Positions 31,552 through 40,221 of a stretch of 47,720 nt of DNA are shown piece after piece (position 1 is the stretch's first letter; each line of letters opens with the position of its first letter). The translations under genes were made by a program, and so were the position numbers. The notes under the pieces are model-generated. The model made no database searches and had not been told where the DNA came from. It saw only the letters and a program-made list of their open reading frames with translations. The DNA is from JAHELQ01 sp965603365 (GTDB taxonomy: Bacteria; Acidobacteriota; Aminicenantia; UBA2199), in contig CBFDCR010000040.1 in the NCBI GenBank assembly GCA_965603365.1, forward strand, positions 1-47,720, written 5' to 3'.

Positions 31552-34226
31552 GACCTTTTTAAATTTTTTTTTAGATAATTCCCGGTTATACTCACTTTTG
31601 ACACCATTAATGCTTCTATACTCCCTTGCACCAGTAGATAGCCACCCCTTTCGCCTCCGGCAGGCCCCAATTCGATGATATAATCGGCGTTGGCAATGAG
31701 ATATAGATTGTGTTCCGATGCTGCTACCGTATTGCCATGCTTGATGATCCTGGAAATTAACGTTTTAATCATCTCAATATCGTTTGGGTGCAGCCCGAAA
31801 GAGGGTTCATCAATTAAAAAAAGGATATTGCTTTTTCTGATATTCAGGTATTTGACCAGTTTAATCCGCTGCAATTCCCCGGCGGATAGGGTGTTGAGCC
31901 TCTGGCCCAGCCTTAAGTATCCCAGTCCATTTTCTTTGATGTTAGTCAGAATTTTTTGGGTAGGAGAGTGATCGTCTTCCAGTTGTTTTATGCTTTCATC
32001 TATGTTGAGATTGAGGAACTCAGATATGTCGAGTTCCCGATATTTGACCTTTAAAACTTCCGGCTTGAATCCCTTCCCGTTACATTCATCACATTTAATC
32101 TTAACGGAAGGCAAAAACTGCATTTCGATTTCCAGAAAACCATTTCCCTTACATTTCTCACATCTCCCCTTAGGGGAATTAGATGAAAAGTGTCCAGACA
32201 CATAACCGAGCCGTCGGCTCTCCGGCAGTTTGGCAAATACCTCTCGGATTCTGGGATAGATATCGAAGAAGCCTGCCACCGTGGTGTTGGCCCGCATCCG
32301 ATTCAATCCCGGATCGATAAAGATAATATCTTTGATACCCGACAGCTTTGGGGCCTTTAGATACATTTCATTGTAAAGTAGGGTGGTTTTCCCAGCGCCG
32401 CTGACACCGCAGATAACGGTAAAAGCCTTGGCGGGGATCTGGTAGTCAAAATGTTTTAAGTTGTGGGTGCTGGCATTTTTGAAAATAAACCATTCGCTGA
32501 AATGTCTCTCCCTTCTCTTCATGGTCAGGGGGGCCTGAAGAAATTTTTGGGTCAAAGTTTTGGAGCCGGAGCTATAAAAAAATTCTTTTTTATTCCCCCA
32601 AAAGACTTTTTCTCCACCTTCCTTCCCCGAAAGAGGGCCCAGTTCGATCACATGGTCCGCCTGTTCGATGATATCCCGGTTGTGTTCCACCATCAGCACC
32701 GTGTTGCCGTTTTCTTTTAGGTTCTTTAAAAATTGAATCAGTTTGTGGTAGTCGTGGGGGTGGAGATCGCAGGAGGGCTGGTCTAAAATGAGCAGAGAAT
32801 CCGACAGGGTGGAGCCTAAAATAAAGGCTAGATTGATCCGCTGCAACTCGCCTCTGGACAGGGAAAAAGTCAAACGGTTTAAGTGGATGTAGGAAAGGCC
32901 GCTCTCCATCAGGTATTTTAATCTGGAGTTGACATCCACAAGCACATCCGCTGAAATTTTGTCTTTGTAGTCTGTCCAATCAATCTCCTGGGAAAAATGA
33001 AATGCTTCTTCGATAGTAAAGGAGAGCAGTTGGGCAAGATTGATCCCCCTCACCTTGAATGAAAGGGCCGTATTGTTCAGGCGGCTGCCGCTGCAGACTT
33101 CACATTTTGAATAGGAGGTGTAACGGCTCAACAAGACGCGGGCCTGTACTTTATAACGCTTCTTTTTGATATAATCAAAAAATCCCTTGACGCCAACAAA
33201 GTGGCTGTCACCATACATGATATAGCGCAATTCGTCATCACTTAAGCGTTCCAGAGGCTGGTGGACATCGATCCCTTTTTTAACGGCATTCCGGATTACA
33301 TAGTCCCGGAAGTCTTCGTTGGTTTTCGTTCTGAAGGGGGTCATGGCCCCTTTTGCCAGAGATAGTGATCGGTCAAAAATCAGGTCCGGGTTCAGTTCCT
33401 GAATATCCCCGAATCCTTTGCATACCGGGCAGGCCCCTTTGGGGCTGTTAAAGGAAAAGAGGTTTTCGTCAGGCATTGGGTAGTTGATTTTGCAGGAAGG
33501 GCAGAATAGGTGGGCCGGAAATTCAATCTTTTTTTTCTTAAAAAAAATCACTGCCGTCTCTTCCCCATAGGCGATGGATTTGTCAACCGCCTCAAAAATC
33601 CTGCTCTTGTCGCCCTCCTTAACTGTCAGGCGATCCAGCAATACATAGGTCGATCTATCCTTGATAAAAGAATCGATTCTTTTTTTTTCTCCCGTATTTT
33701 CGTCGATATGGAAATAATATCCCCGGTTGATTAAAAAAGCCACCTCCCCCTGATAAGGAAAGCAAATATCGATGGTTTCGTCTATCATATCATGGAGGAG
33801 CTTTGACACGATTTCATCTGCGGTATAGGCGATTACTTTGATGCTGCAGTTGGGGCAGTAGAAGTCGGCGATTTTGGCGTATACGAGCCGGAAGTAATCG
33901 TAAATATCCGTGGAGGTGGCTACAATGGAGCGGGGATTTTTGGCCGGTTTTTTGTGGCGGAAGGCAATGGCTGGCGGCAGTCCGCCGATCCGTTCCACCG
34001 GTGGTTTTTCAACCTTGTCTAAGAACTGGCGGATATAGGGTGAAATGGATTCGATGTAACGGATGTAGCCTTCGGCATAGAGGGTTTGGAAGGCTAATGA
34101 GGATTTCCCGGCACCGCTGATGCCCACAACGGCAGTAATCTTCCCCTTCGGAATCTTCACATCAATGTTCTTCAAATTATTGGCCTTTGCACCTTTAATT
34201 TCGATCCAGTCACTCACAATAGTCAC
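31548..34226 (-). CDS. UvrA-family ABC ATPase (UvrA paralogue)
   Basis: 892 residues, two ABC ATPase halves. Walker A motifs are GISGAGKSSL (about residue 33) and GVSGAGKTTL. Signature regions (LSRGELQRI, LSAGELQRIKL) and Walker B ends (ILDQPSCDLHPHD, LIDEPSFGLHPND) are present. Zinc-type cysteine pairs (CPNC, CPSC with CPVC, CEVC, CEKC with CDEC) are kept. It is shorter than classical UvrA (about 940) and lacks the usual EP(T/S)xGLH wording in the first half, so it is more like the UvrA2/DrrC-type paralogues linked to drug or DNA-damage tolerance than the main repair subunit. Confidence 0.88.
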   Translation of the reverse strand: MTIVSDWIEIKGAKANNLKNIDVKIPKGKITAVVGISGAGKSSLAFQTLYAEGYIRYIESISPYIRQFLDKVEKPPVERIGGLPPAIAFRHKKPAKNPRSIVATSTDIYDYFRLVYAKIADFYCPNCSIKVIAYTADEIVSKLLHDMIDETIDICFPYQGEVAFLINRGYYFHIDENTGEKKRIDSFIKDRSTYVLLDRLTVKEGDKSRIFEAVDKSIAYGEETAVIFFKKKKIEFPAHLFCPSCKINYPMPDENLFSFNSPKGACPVCKGFGDIQELNPDLIFDRSLSLAKGAMTPFRTKTNEDFRDYVIRNAVKKGIDVHQPLERLSDDELRYIMYGDSHFVGVKGFFDYIKKKRYKVQARVLLSRYTSYSKCEVCSGSRLNNTALSFKVRGINLAQLLSFTIEEAFHFSQEIDWTDYKDKISADVLVDVNSRLKYLMESGLSYIHLNRLTFSLSRGELQRINLAFILGSTLSDSLLILDQPSCDLHPHDYHKLIQFLKNLKENGNTVLMVEHNRDIIEQADHVIELGPLSGKEGGEKVFWGNKKEFFYSSGSKTLTQKFLQAPLTMKRRERHFSEWFIFKNASTHNLKHFDYQIPAKAFTVICGVSGAGKTTLLYNEMYLKAPKLSGIKDIIFIDPGLNRMRANTTVAGFFDIYPRIREVFAKLPESRRLGYVSGHFSSNSPKGRCEKCKGNGFLEIEMQFLPSVKIKCDECNGKGFKPEVLKVKYRELDISEFLNLNIDESIKQLEDDHSPTQKILTNIKENGLGYLRLGQRLNTLSAGELQRIKLVKYLNIRKSNILFLIDEPSFGLHPNDIEMIKTLISRIIKHGNTVAASEHNLYLIANADYIIELGPAGGERGGYLLVQGSIEALMVSKVSITGNYLKKNLKRS

Positions 34227-34329
34227 CTAAAAAAATGCAGAAAGACACCCTACCACCAATCCCCCAAAATTTCAACCCCCCCAATCAAAAATCAGATTAT
34301 TTTTAGATTAAATTGGATTTGGGGATTGA

Positions 34330-34968
34330 TCAATCGGGGTACGGTGGGTTGGTGAAGATGGGGGAGTGGCCCAGTTCGTTACCCCATTGGGTCCAGCCCG
34401 GTCTGGGGAATCTGGCAAACAGTTCCAGGTAGGGCCCCGGGCTGCATCTTTCGATGATGGAGTACAACTCATCGGGTTTGCGGGAATGTTTTCCTTTTCG
34501 GGCCAGAATGATGTTCACCTGGCGCCGGCCGGGATCGTCGGTTCGTAAGTTGCCTTTGACGCCAAACAGAACCAACTCGGTGACGTTGCGAAAATAAAAT
34601 CCCACCCCCCGGCCGTCAGGGCCACCGTCCTTGCGTATCTTGTACCACACTAAATTGGTCTTGTAGGTAAAACCCCAGCGTTTCATCACTTCCAGACCTT
34701 CGGCAATAAGGGCATTGGGTACCCACAGGTAAAGATGACTCCGCACTGCCGATACCTGGGTTACAGGTAAATCCATGATGTCGGTTAAGGCCATGGTTGG
34801 ATAACGCATGAGCCTTTTATATTCTGGTGCCATTTTGCCGGTGCGGTTAGAGAATCGCCAGGGCGGATCCGCCAGGATGGCACCGAAGTTGCCCTTGACT
34901 GTATTTTGAAAATCCTTAATTGTATGTGTCATCCTACTGCTGGAACTTTGCTGTTGTAAAGATGTCAA
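34330..34968 (-). CDS. MT-A70 family adenine DNA methyltransferase
   Basis: 212 residues. The catalytic DPPW lies in ILADPPWRF near residues 33-38, and the SAM-site region reads ELVLFGVKGNLR with a late GPYLELFARFPRPGW. These enzymes methylate adenine N6. Its ATG overlaps the upstream restriction enzyme gene in an ATGA, so the two form a type II restriction-modification pair. The first 12 residues before MTHTIK could be dispensable. Confidence 0.93.
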   Translation of the reverse strand: MTSLQQQSSSSRMTHTIKDFQNTVKGNFGAILADPPWRFSNRTGKMAPEYKRLMRYPTMALTDIMDLPVTQVSAVRSHLYLWVPNALIAEGLEVMKRWGFTYKTNLVWYKIRKDGGPDGRGVGFYFRNVTELVLFGVKGNLRTDDPGRRQVNIILARKGKHSRKPDELYSIIERCSPGPYLELFARFPRPGWTQWGNELGHSPIFTNPPYPD

Positions 34969-35555
34969 ATGTCGGCAATGTACAACCTCTTCGTAATGCC
35001 AAAAACCAGGAATGGGCAGCCGCCGCCGACGCCACTGTTGATGCGGGGAATTAGCTTACCCATGTGGGTGGTGGAAGAGCCATACGAGGCTCCTTTCCCA
35101 AGCTCGTTGAATATGTCCTGAAGGCTGTCGCTCCGGGTAATAATCACACCCACCCTGATGGCCTGTAGCTCAAACAATAAACGGAAATTGGCTAAATCCC
35201 GGTCAAAGAAAGGGTCTTTGTTGTTCCATTCGATTTCGACCCCCACCTCGTTTTTGTAGCAGTCAATTTTATGGGTAGCGGTTTTTTTGATCTGGTCATC
35301 TACCTCGATTTTGATGTTAAAGGCACTCTCTTTCCAGCCCCTTTTGTATAGGAACGAATCGATAAAATCCGAAATGGGGGATTTGCGTCCACCGGGTTTT
35401 ACGATCCAGCTTTTTTCCAGCCTGAAATTTTCTAACAGGTCGTTAATATCGTTAAATTCCCGGGGATAATCCATTTTTAAAATTGCGCAGGCATTATTCC
35501 ACTCATAGGCTTCATAAAAGTCTCGCAAAAAAAACGGCAGCAAATTAAGACCCAT
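34965..35555 (-). CDS. BglII-family type II restriction endonuclease
   Basis: 196 residues. The core KIDCYKNEVGVEIEWNNKD and the later SYGSSTTHMGKL and GGGCPFLVFGI are hallmarks of the BglII-like family. The active-site triad appears as D98, E107 and E109; relative to BglII (D84, E93, Q95, from memory) the spacing is the same but Gln is replaced by Glu, giving a more classic D...ExE. The enzyme is therefore predicted to be active. It is coupled to the MT-A70 methyltransferase. The target could be AGATCT or a related GATC-centred site; this is inference. Confidence 0.88.
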   Translation of the reverse strand: MGLNLLPFFLRDFYEAYEWNNACAILKMDYPREFNDINDLLENFRLEKSWIVKPGGRKSPISDFIDSFLYKRGWKESAFNIKIEVDDQIKKTATHKIDCYKNEVGVEIEWNNKDPFFDRDLANFRLLFELQAIRVGVIITRSDSLQDIFNELGKGASYGSSTTHMGKLIPRINSGVGGGCPFLVFGITKRLYIADI

Positions 35556-35571
35556 CGGTTTATTAACCTCT

Positions 35572-35587
35572 AAAATAAATTTATTTT
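35572..35587. promoter_or_regulatory. 16-bp perfect palindrome before the restriction gene
   Basis: AAAATAAATTTATTTT, a perfect palindrome 17-32 bases before the endonuclease ATG, lying between a TTGACC box and the expected -10 region. Restriction genes are often controlled by operators here, but its low complexity means it may be chance. Confidence 0.35.
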
Positions 35588-35844
35588 TTTAGGTCAAAGA
35601 TCCATTAAATTGATAATATACCACAATAAATTAGTTTGTACAAGCATAATACCGTTAAAAAAACAAATTTCTGGATCTTCCTGGTTTTTGGATACTGCCC
35701 TTATTTTTTAGTTGAGGCAGTCGCTTTAACGGTGGGTAGGCACACCTATGCCTTTAATTTATCTACTTATAATTACATGGAAGAGAGATGTGAAAATATT
35801 TATCTTTATTTTGAAAAATTTTTTCAAGTTAATAAAAAAGGGAA

Positions 35845-36180
35845 TTATGCTTTTTTGCCTGCCGCGGCCTTGGGTTTTGCTTCCTCTTCTTTTATTTCTT
35901 TTTTTAGCCCTTCTTTGGCACCCTCCACAAAAGCCTTAACTTGCTCGACCGCTTTTTCAGTGGTTGTCTTGACCGTTTCGATGGCTTTATGGGTTTCCTG
36001 GGAGAGCTTTTCATAGTTCTCTTTGGCCTCATTGGCCAACTTGTCACTCATATCCTTGATTTTTTTTCTGGTCTCTTCACCCGACTGCGGGGCGAATAAC
36101 AGGGCTAACCCTGCCCCAATAGCAGCACCGGTTAAAAATGTAAAAACCGTCCCTAAAAAGGTATTTTTCTCATCAGACAT
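35845..36180 (-). CDS. YtxH domain protein
   Basis: 111 residues: a glycine-rich membrane helix (FLTGAAIGAGLALLFAPQSGEETRKKI, the YtxH signature) near the N-terminus, then a long amphipathic, probably coiled-coil region and an Ala/Lys tail (KAAAGKKA). General-stress type membrane protein. It begins one base after the DUF948 stop, forming a pair found together in many bacteria. The stretch 35589-35844 holds no gene. Confidence 0.88.
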   Translation of the reverse strand: MSDEKNTFLGTVFTFLTGAAIGAGLALLFAPQSGEETRKKIKDMSDKLANEAKENYEKLSQETHKAIETVKTTTEKAVEQVKAFVEGAKEGLKKEIKEEEAKPKAAAGKKA

Positions 36181-36181
36181 T

Positions 36182-36550
36182 TTATTTACCTCCCTTGTGT
36201 TTTTTTACTAGATTCCAGCCGAATTTAATTGCCGGTATGAGGGCAAGAATTCCGGCTGCTTTTTTGAATACAGTTGTGTTGAGCATACTTAAGGTCTCTG
36301 ACACCACCTCTACCGCTTTTTTCGAGGAGTCCAAAATAGTGCCCACTTTGTCTGCTTCGGTTTCCACCTTTTCGCCGATCTCCTTGATTTTGGCTGTCAA
36401 TGCCCTGAATTCGGAGGAAGTCCGTTCCAGGTCGGTGAGTAGAGATTTAAGTTGATTGATAGCCGGGACCAGTGTCACGACTAATAACAAAAATCCCATC
36501 GAGATCAATAAAGCAACGATAAAAATAATAATAATGATAGCCGTATTCAT
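36182..36550 (-). CDS. DUF948 membrane protein
   Basis: 122 residues: one N-terminal membrane helix (about 4-27), then a heptad-like region typical of DUF948 (LVPAINQLKSLLTDLERTSSEFRALTAKI), ending in a basic tail. Partner of the YtxH protein, one base away. Both probably line the cytoplasmic membrane under stress. A clear promoter lies just upstream. Confidence 0.82.
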   Translation of the reverse strand: MNTAIIIIIFIVALLISMGFLLLVVTLVPAINQLKSLLTDLERTSSEFRALTAKIKEIGEKVETEADKVGTILDSSKKAVEVVSETLSMLNTTVFKKAAGILALIPAIKFGWNLVKKHKGGK

Positions 36551-36565
36551 ATCACACCCTGCTTC

Positions 36566-36594
36566 ATTATAGTATAATTATTGGTTTATATCAA
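36566..36594 (-). promoter_or_regulatory. Promoter of the DUF948-YtxH pair with overlapping inverted repeat
   Basis: On the minus strand TTGATA (36589-36594), 17 bp, TATAAT (36566-36571). The inverted repeat TTGGTT-6-AACCAA at 36581-36598 covers the -35 box and could be an operator. Confidence 0.7.
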
Positions 36595-36642
36595 CCAAAA
36601 AAGAATTTATTTGTTATTTTGGTAAACTTAAAAAATCAAAAT

Positions 36643-37200
36643 CTAATCGTTACCGGATTTATCTATCGTCTCTTTGAGTTTTTGTACATGGGGGCGGATG
36701 AGATTTAAATCAGCGGGATGAATTCTCTTTTGCAGTTCAGTACCCTGGGTTTTCATTATGCCGTAGGCGTTTTTTAATTGCTCCTTCAGTTGCTCCTTCA
36801 TGGCCGGCGGGATATTGGGATTTGATTCGATCTCTTTTAAGGATTTTTCAAATCCCGCCTGGCTTTTGGTGGCCTGCTTGCCATATTCGATGGCGCTGTA
36901 GCCCATCATAATGACGGTCAGTTTTTGGAAAAAATTCTCATCCCAGCCATGCTTTTTCAATATGTTCATAAAATCCTGGCTGGCTTTCATGGCCTCGGGA
37001 ATGGTCACGTTCCCACTCTGGGCCTCGTATTGGGCACCGAATTGTTTAAAATCTTTTTCCATTTGGGGGAAGGTTTTGATGAAGCGAACCACATCGCCTT
37101 TTTTCAGGAGTGGTTTCGGTGTCTCTGGCTCATCGGCGATTCCAAAAGATGAAACAACAAACAATGCCAGCGTAATAAACAAAATCCATTTTATCTTCAT
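36643..37200 (-). CDS. Small secreted helical protein, unknown function
   Basis: 185 residues with a clear signal peptide (about 1-22, ending FGIADEP). The mature part is all-helical and charged, without cysteines, with the stretches FIKTFPQMEKDFKQFG and IPPAMKEQLKEQLKNAYGIM. I recognise no certain family. It has AGGAGG before the ATG and its own promoter, so it is expressed as a single gene. Confidence 0.8.
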   Translation of the reverse strand: MKIKWILFITLALFVVSSFGIADEPETPKPLLKKGDVVRFIKTFPQMEKDFKQFGAQYEAQSGNVTIPEAMKASQDFMNILKKHGWDENFFQKLTVIMMGYSAIEYGKQATKSQAGFEKSLKEIESNPNIPPAMKEQLKEQLKNAYGIMKTQGTELQKRIHPADLNLIRPHVQKLKETIDKSGND

Positions 37201-37224
37201 TTTATTTTCCTCCTAAAGAAAGTC

Positions 37225-37253
37225 ATTATATCATTTTTCTCCCCCTTTGTCAT
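37225..37253 (-). promoter_or_regulatory. Promoter of the small secreted protein gene
   Basis: On the minus strand ATGACA (37248-37253), 17 bp, TATAAT (37225-37230), about 25 bases before the ATG. Confidence 0.65.
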
Positions 37254-37307
37254 AATCGGGACGGCCTTATTCTCCTCTCTATGAATGTGTAAAATACGCA
37301 CATATAA

Positions 37308-37508
37308 ATGCGCGTTGGTTGCAAATATTTAACATTTGATGGCGACAGTCGCAGCCGAGAATCTGCCGTCGTTTCCGGCAGCCTGAGAAAACGCCGTGAT
37401 CCGCCGCTGTTGATTGCCAGTACCCTTCTGGTTCCCGGTTATATCGATGAGGCCGAGGTGTCGCAAATTGCCGGAAATTTCGGGATATTGCACGTTCAAA
37501 CAAAATGA
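37308..37508 (+). pseudogene. Fragment of a PflA-like radical SAM protein
   Basis: From about 37383 the plus frame reads LRKRRDPPLLIASTLLVPGY then IDEAEVSQIA. This matches the C-terminal half of pyruvate formate-lyase activase-like radical SAM proteins, where ASTLLVPGY(V/I)D..EV..IA is a familiar line. The cysteine motif and the rest of the protein are missing, and the frame ends soon after, so it is a decayed remnant rather than a gene. Confidence 0.6.
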
Positions 37509-37881
37509 TGTATAAATTTATTGTGGAGATCGATAAGAATCATCAGGAGAAATAATGGGCCTTAAACACAGATTAGAAAAAAAAGCTGTATTAAATGCCA
37601 TTTTCTTGCTATAGAAAATACAAAAACGCCACATAGAAAAGGATTAGTTATTGATATGGAAAGAGAGAAGATTAGAGAAAATGATTACTCTTGGGTAGAG
37701 AAAAGTAAAAATTTATGCTGCTTTTGCATTATTTTTCGGCGTTTTCTTCCGGGCTTGTGAATACTTCAAAAGCAAACAACAAAAAAATAATCAGCGTCCT
37801 TCATATTTTGTTAAGAAATATTCAGACTGGAAATATTGAAGTGTATTTTCGGCCTTCTCGAAGTAGGCATCGATCATACGG
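37509..37881. other. Decayed intergenic DNA
   Basis: No intact gene. On the plus strand, from about 37595 to 37760, a frame reads AIENTKTPHRKGLVIDMERE and SWVEKSKNL, which looks like worn coding sequence. On the minus strand near 37796-37878 a frame reads MIDAYFEKAENTLQYFQSEY. Neither has a start signal or a family I can name. Confidence 0.35.
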
Positions 37882-38156
37882 TCATTCCAGTTCGGTTAAG
37901 GTTTGCCTGTCCTGCTGCTGCATTTCATAGATTCCGGACCAGACCATGAAATCTTCATCGTCCCCCAGCTCGCCATTGCCAAACTTTCGGTAAAACTCTT
38001 CGGATGAAAGGTTGTATTCCTCTTCAAATTTTTGCAGATCAATCCCCTTTGATTGATGATATCCTGGAAAAATATATCCTGGTCTGATAGTTGGGCCAAT
38101 ATCTGTTTTATCTTTTTTTCAATATCCGGCTTCAGATTTAAATTAAGGTTTAACAT
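37882..38156 (-). pseudogene. Frameshifted antitoxin-like small protein
   Basis: The first 36 residues (MLNLNLNLKPDIEKKIKQIL, then AQLSDQDIFFQDIINQ) and the sequence after a frame change near 38045 (GIDLQKFEEEYNLSSEEFYR, then DDEDFMVWSGIYEMQQQDRQTLTELE, stop at 37882-37884) fit together as one small protein. It resembles the uncharacterised antitoxin-like proteins that usually precede a toxin gene. A short piece seems lost at the junction, so the gene is broken. No intact toxin follows. Confidence 0.6.
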
Positions 38157-38201
38157 ACTAAAACCTCAGCGAATTTATTATAGTATGATATCTTCCGGTT
38201 T

Positions 38202-39119
38202 TCAATCTTTTTCATTCTTCTTTTTATGGGATTCTCTCAAATGCTTTGAGATTTTTTTTAAATCACCGATGTTCTTAAGGGTAGCGTGGAGTTCGATTTG
38301 TTGGTGTTCGAAGAAGGGGGAGTGGGAGACTTTGATGTGGGGAGGGAGGTTTAATTTTTTTATTTCCCTTTGCCACTCTTGCTCTTCGTTGGTGTAGAGG
38401 GGGTAGCGCAGTTTGAAGAGGGCGTCGATGATGGTTTTTTGGGGGCGCTCCAGGGGGAGGAGATCGATTAAATTTATTTTTTCAAATACAGCGTCAACAG
38501 GGATCTTGTCGCGGAAACAGATCTCCTCGAGCATTTCCACGATTTGCTGGGCCTGGCTGCTGGTAAAGGAGACCTGTTCAAACAGGGAGACTAAAGAGGG
38601 GCGATCCTTTTCGGCGGCGGCGCAGATCCGCAGGGCGGTTTTGAGATTGATTTTATCCTGGATTAGAATTTTTTTGAAGGTTTCGCCGCAGAGGCAGGCC
38701 AAATTTTCCAGCAGTTCCGGGTTAATATTAATATCCAGGCCGGTTTTTTGGTAGATTTCGCGGATTTGGGCCAGGGGCATGATCCCCTGGATAAATACTA
38801 ACTTTTCATAGAGGTTCAAGCCAAACAGGGTTTTATGGAGATTAACATTGATAAACAGGGCCTCTTTGGCAGGCATATCGACTTTTAGAACATTGACCGC
38901 CTCGATTTTCTTTGCCCGGAAGAGACGGTAAAAATCGCTGCCGAAGAGGATAACGTAGTCGGCGTCCACAATGATTAACGGCAGTTGGGCAAATCTTTGC
39001 GCCTGCGTCTGCCTCTGTTCCGGGTCGGCCGGAAAAGAGAGGTCGTAGAAGGGATCTATCTTTAATCTGGCTAACTTTACCCTTTTAGTTTCCATTTTTT
39101 CCGGGTAGGTCTGGGTCAT
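38202..39119 (-). CDS. ParB/Srx-like N-terminal domain protein
   Basis: 305 residues. Residues about 10-110 resemble a ParB-like domain: LPLIIVDADYVILFGSDFYR, then AVNVLKVDMP and KEALFINVNLHKT, comparable to the 'PIVVDEDGxIIxGxRR' line, though the RR is replaced by FYR. The rest is helical with no recognised fold. The start could be ATG at 39119 or 39095. It begins 4 bases after the sugar kinase stop, so the genes are coupled. Function unknown; a role in chromosome partition is not implied. Confidence 0.6.
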   Translation of the reverse strand: MTQTYPEKMETKRVKLARLKIDPFYDLSFPADPEQRQTQAQRFAQLPLIIVDADYVILFGSDFYRLFRAKKIEAVNVLKVDMPAKEALFINVNLHKTLFGLNLYEKLVFIQGIMPLAQIREIYQKTGLDININPELLENLACLCGETFKKILIQDKINLKTALRICAAAEKDRPSLVSLFEQVSFTSSQAQQIVEMLEEICFRDKIPVDAVFEKINLIDLLPLERPQKTIIDALFKLRYPLYTNEEQEWQREIKKLNLPPHIKVSHSPFFEHQQIELHATLKNIGDLKKISKHLRESHKKKNEKD

Positions 39120-39123
39120 GGGA

Positions 39124-40206
39124 CTAAGATGTTTCGATTTGCAGGCCGGGGCCGATGTTGATGATATAGGGGGTGCCGCCGGCCCGGGCGATGGCTTCGG
39201 CCACCGCCGGCTGTTTTCCCGGACAAAAGGCGAACATGCAGCCCCCTTCGCCGGAGCCGTTGATTTTGGCCGACAACGCGCCGGCAGCCATAGCCCCCTC
39301 GATCATCTCTTCGATTTTAACGGTGGAAATTTTAAGTTGGTCCCTCAAGATTTGATGGTGGCGGTTTATCAGGTTGGCAATTTCCCGGGTGTCCGGCGAG
39401 GGCTTTGATAGTTCCTCTCTGGCTTTTTGGGTGATGCAAAGGTTGGTGACCACCGCTTCCAGGTAGGGGCGCCATTCCTTTGAAATCTTTTGGAAATAGG
39501 GCCGGGCCTCTTCCAGGGTAAGGTGATAGGCGTGACGGAAAGGGAGGTGTTGCCAGAGTTCCCGGAGTCCCTGTTCCTGGCCGGTGCGGATGCGCTTCAG
39601 GGTTCTCTGGGTGTCCTTGGGCTGGCGGGAGTCGCCTAAGACAAATTCTTTCACCGTCCGGTGGGCTGGCAGGGGGGTGGCCCTAATGTTCCGGTAAAAA
39701 TCGAGATGCACGATGCCGCCGATGGCCGAGGTGTACTGGTCCATCCTGCCGCCGCTCTCGCCGAACTCGGCCACCTCGGCCAGGTAGGCCAGCTCGCCGA
39801 TTTCTTCCGCCGGGATGGGAAGTCGGCCCTTCAGCCGGGCGGCCTGGAGTAAAAAGGCGGTCCAGGCCACTACCAGGGCGGAAGAAGAAGAGGTGCCGGC
39901 CTGGATGGGGATGTTGCCCCGGATTACGGCCTGAATGTGCCGGGGGCAAAACGTTTTTTTGCGGGAGAGCACATTGACCGTACTTTTTAGATAGTCTCTG
40001 TCGGCAGTATAGCGAATATTTCGAGAATTAAACTCAATTTGTTGGTGCAAATCTTCTAAATCGAGGCGGATGTGATCTCCTTCTGAGACCTCCCCCTCGA
40101 TGTCGATGGTGAGATCGATGGCAGCGGCAATGACCGGTAAATCCATGTAATCCTGATGCTCGCCGAACAGGCATATCCTTCCGGGGGCTCGGCTCTTTAT
40201 TCTCAT
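39124..40206 (-). CDS. GHMP-family sugar kinase (galactokinase-like)
   Basis: 360 residues. Motif 1 is GRICLFGEHQDYMDLP, close to the galactokinase signature; motif 2, the ATP loop, is IPIQAGTSSSSALVVA near residues 95-110; motif 3 is INGSGEGGCMFAF near 315. It should phosphorylate a sugar at C1. Its gene is 15 bases downstream of a GlmU-like nucleotidyltransferase, which would turn a sugar-1-phosphate into a UDP-sugar: together a salvage route for galactose, an N-acetylhexosamine or a uronic acid. Confidence 0.85.
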   Translation of the reverse strand: MRIKSRAPGRICLFGEHQDYMDLPVIAAAIDLTIDIEGEVSEGDHIRLDLEDLHQQIEFNSRNIRYTADRDYLKSTVNVLSRKKTFCPRHIQAVIRGNIPIQAGTSSSSALVVAWTAFLLQAARLKGRLPIPAEEIGELAYLAEVAEFGESGGRMDQYTSAIGGIVHLDFYRNIRATPLPAHRTVKEFVLGDSRQPKDTQRTLKRIRTGQEQGLRELWQHLPFRHAYHLTLEEARPYFQKISKEWRPYLEAVVTNLCITQKAREELSKPSPDTREIANLINRHHQILRDQLKISTVKIEEMIEGAMAAGALSAKINGSGEGGCMFAFCPGKQPAVAEAIARAGGTPYIINIGPGLQIETS

Positions 40207-40221
40207 TTTTTTAATGCCGAT

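Noticed and set aside
35636..36016. 126-codon plus-strand frame
   Set aside because: More than a third lies antisense to the YtxH gene and the remainder has no features of a protein.
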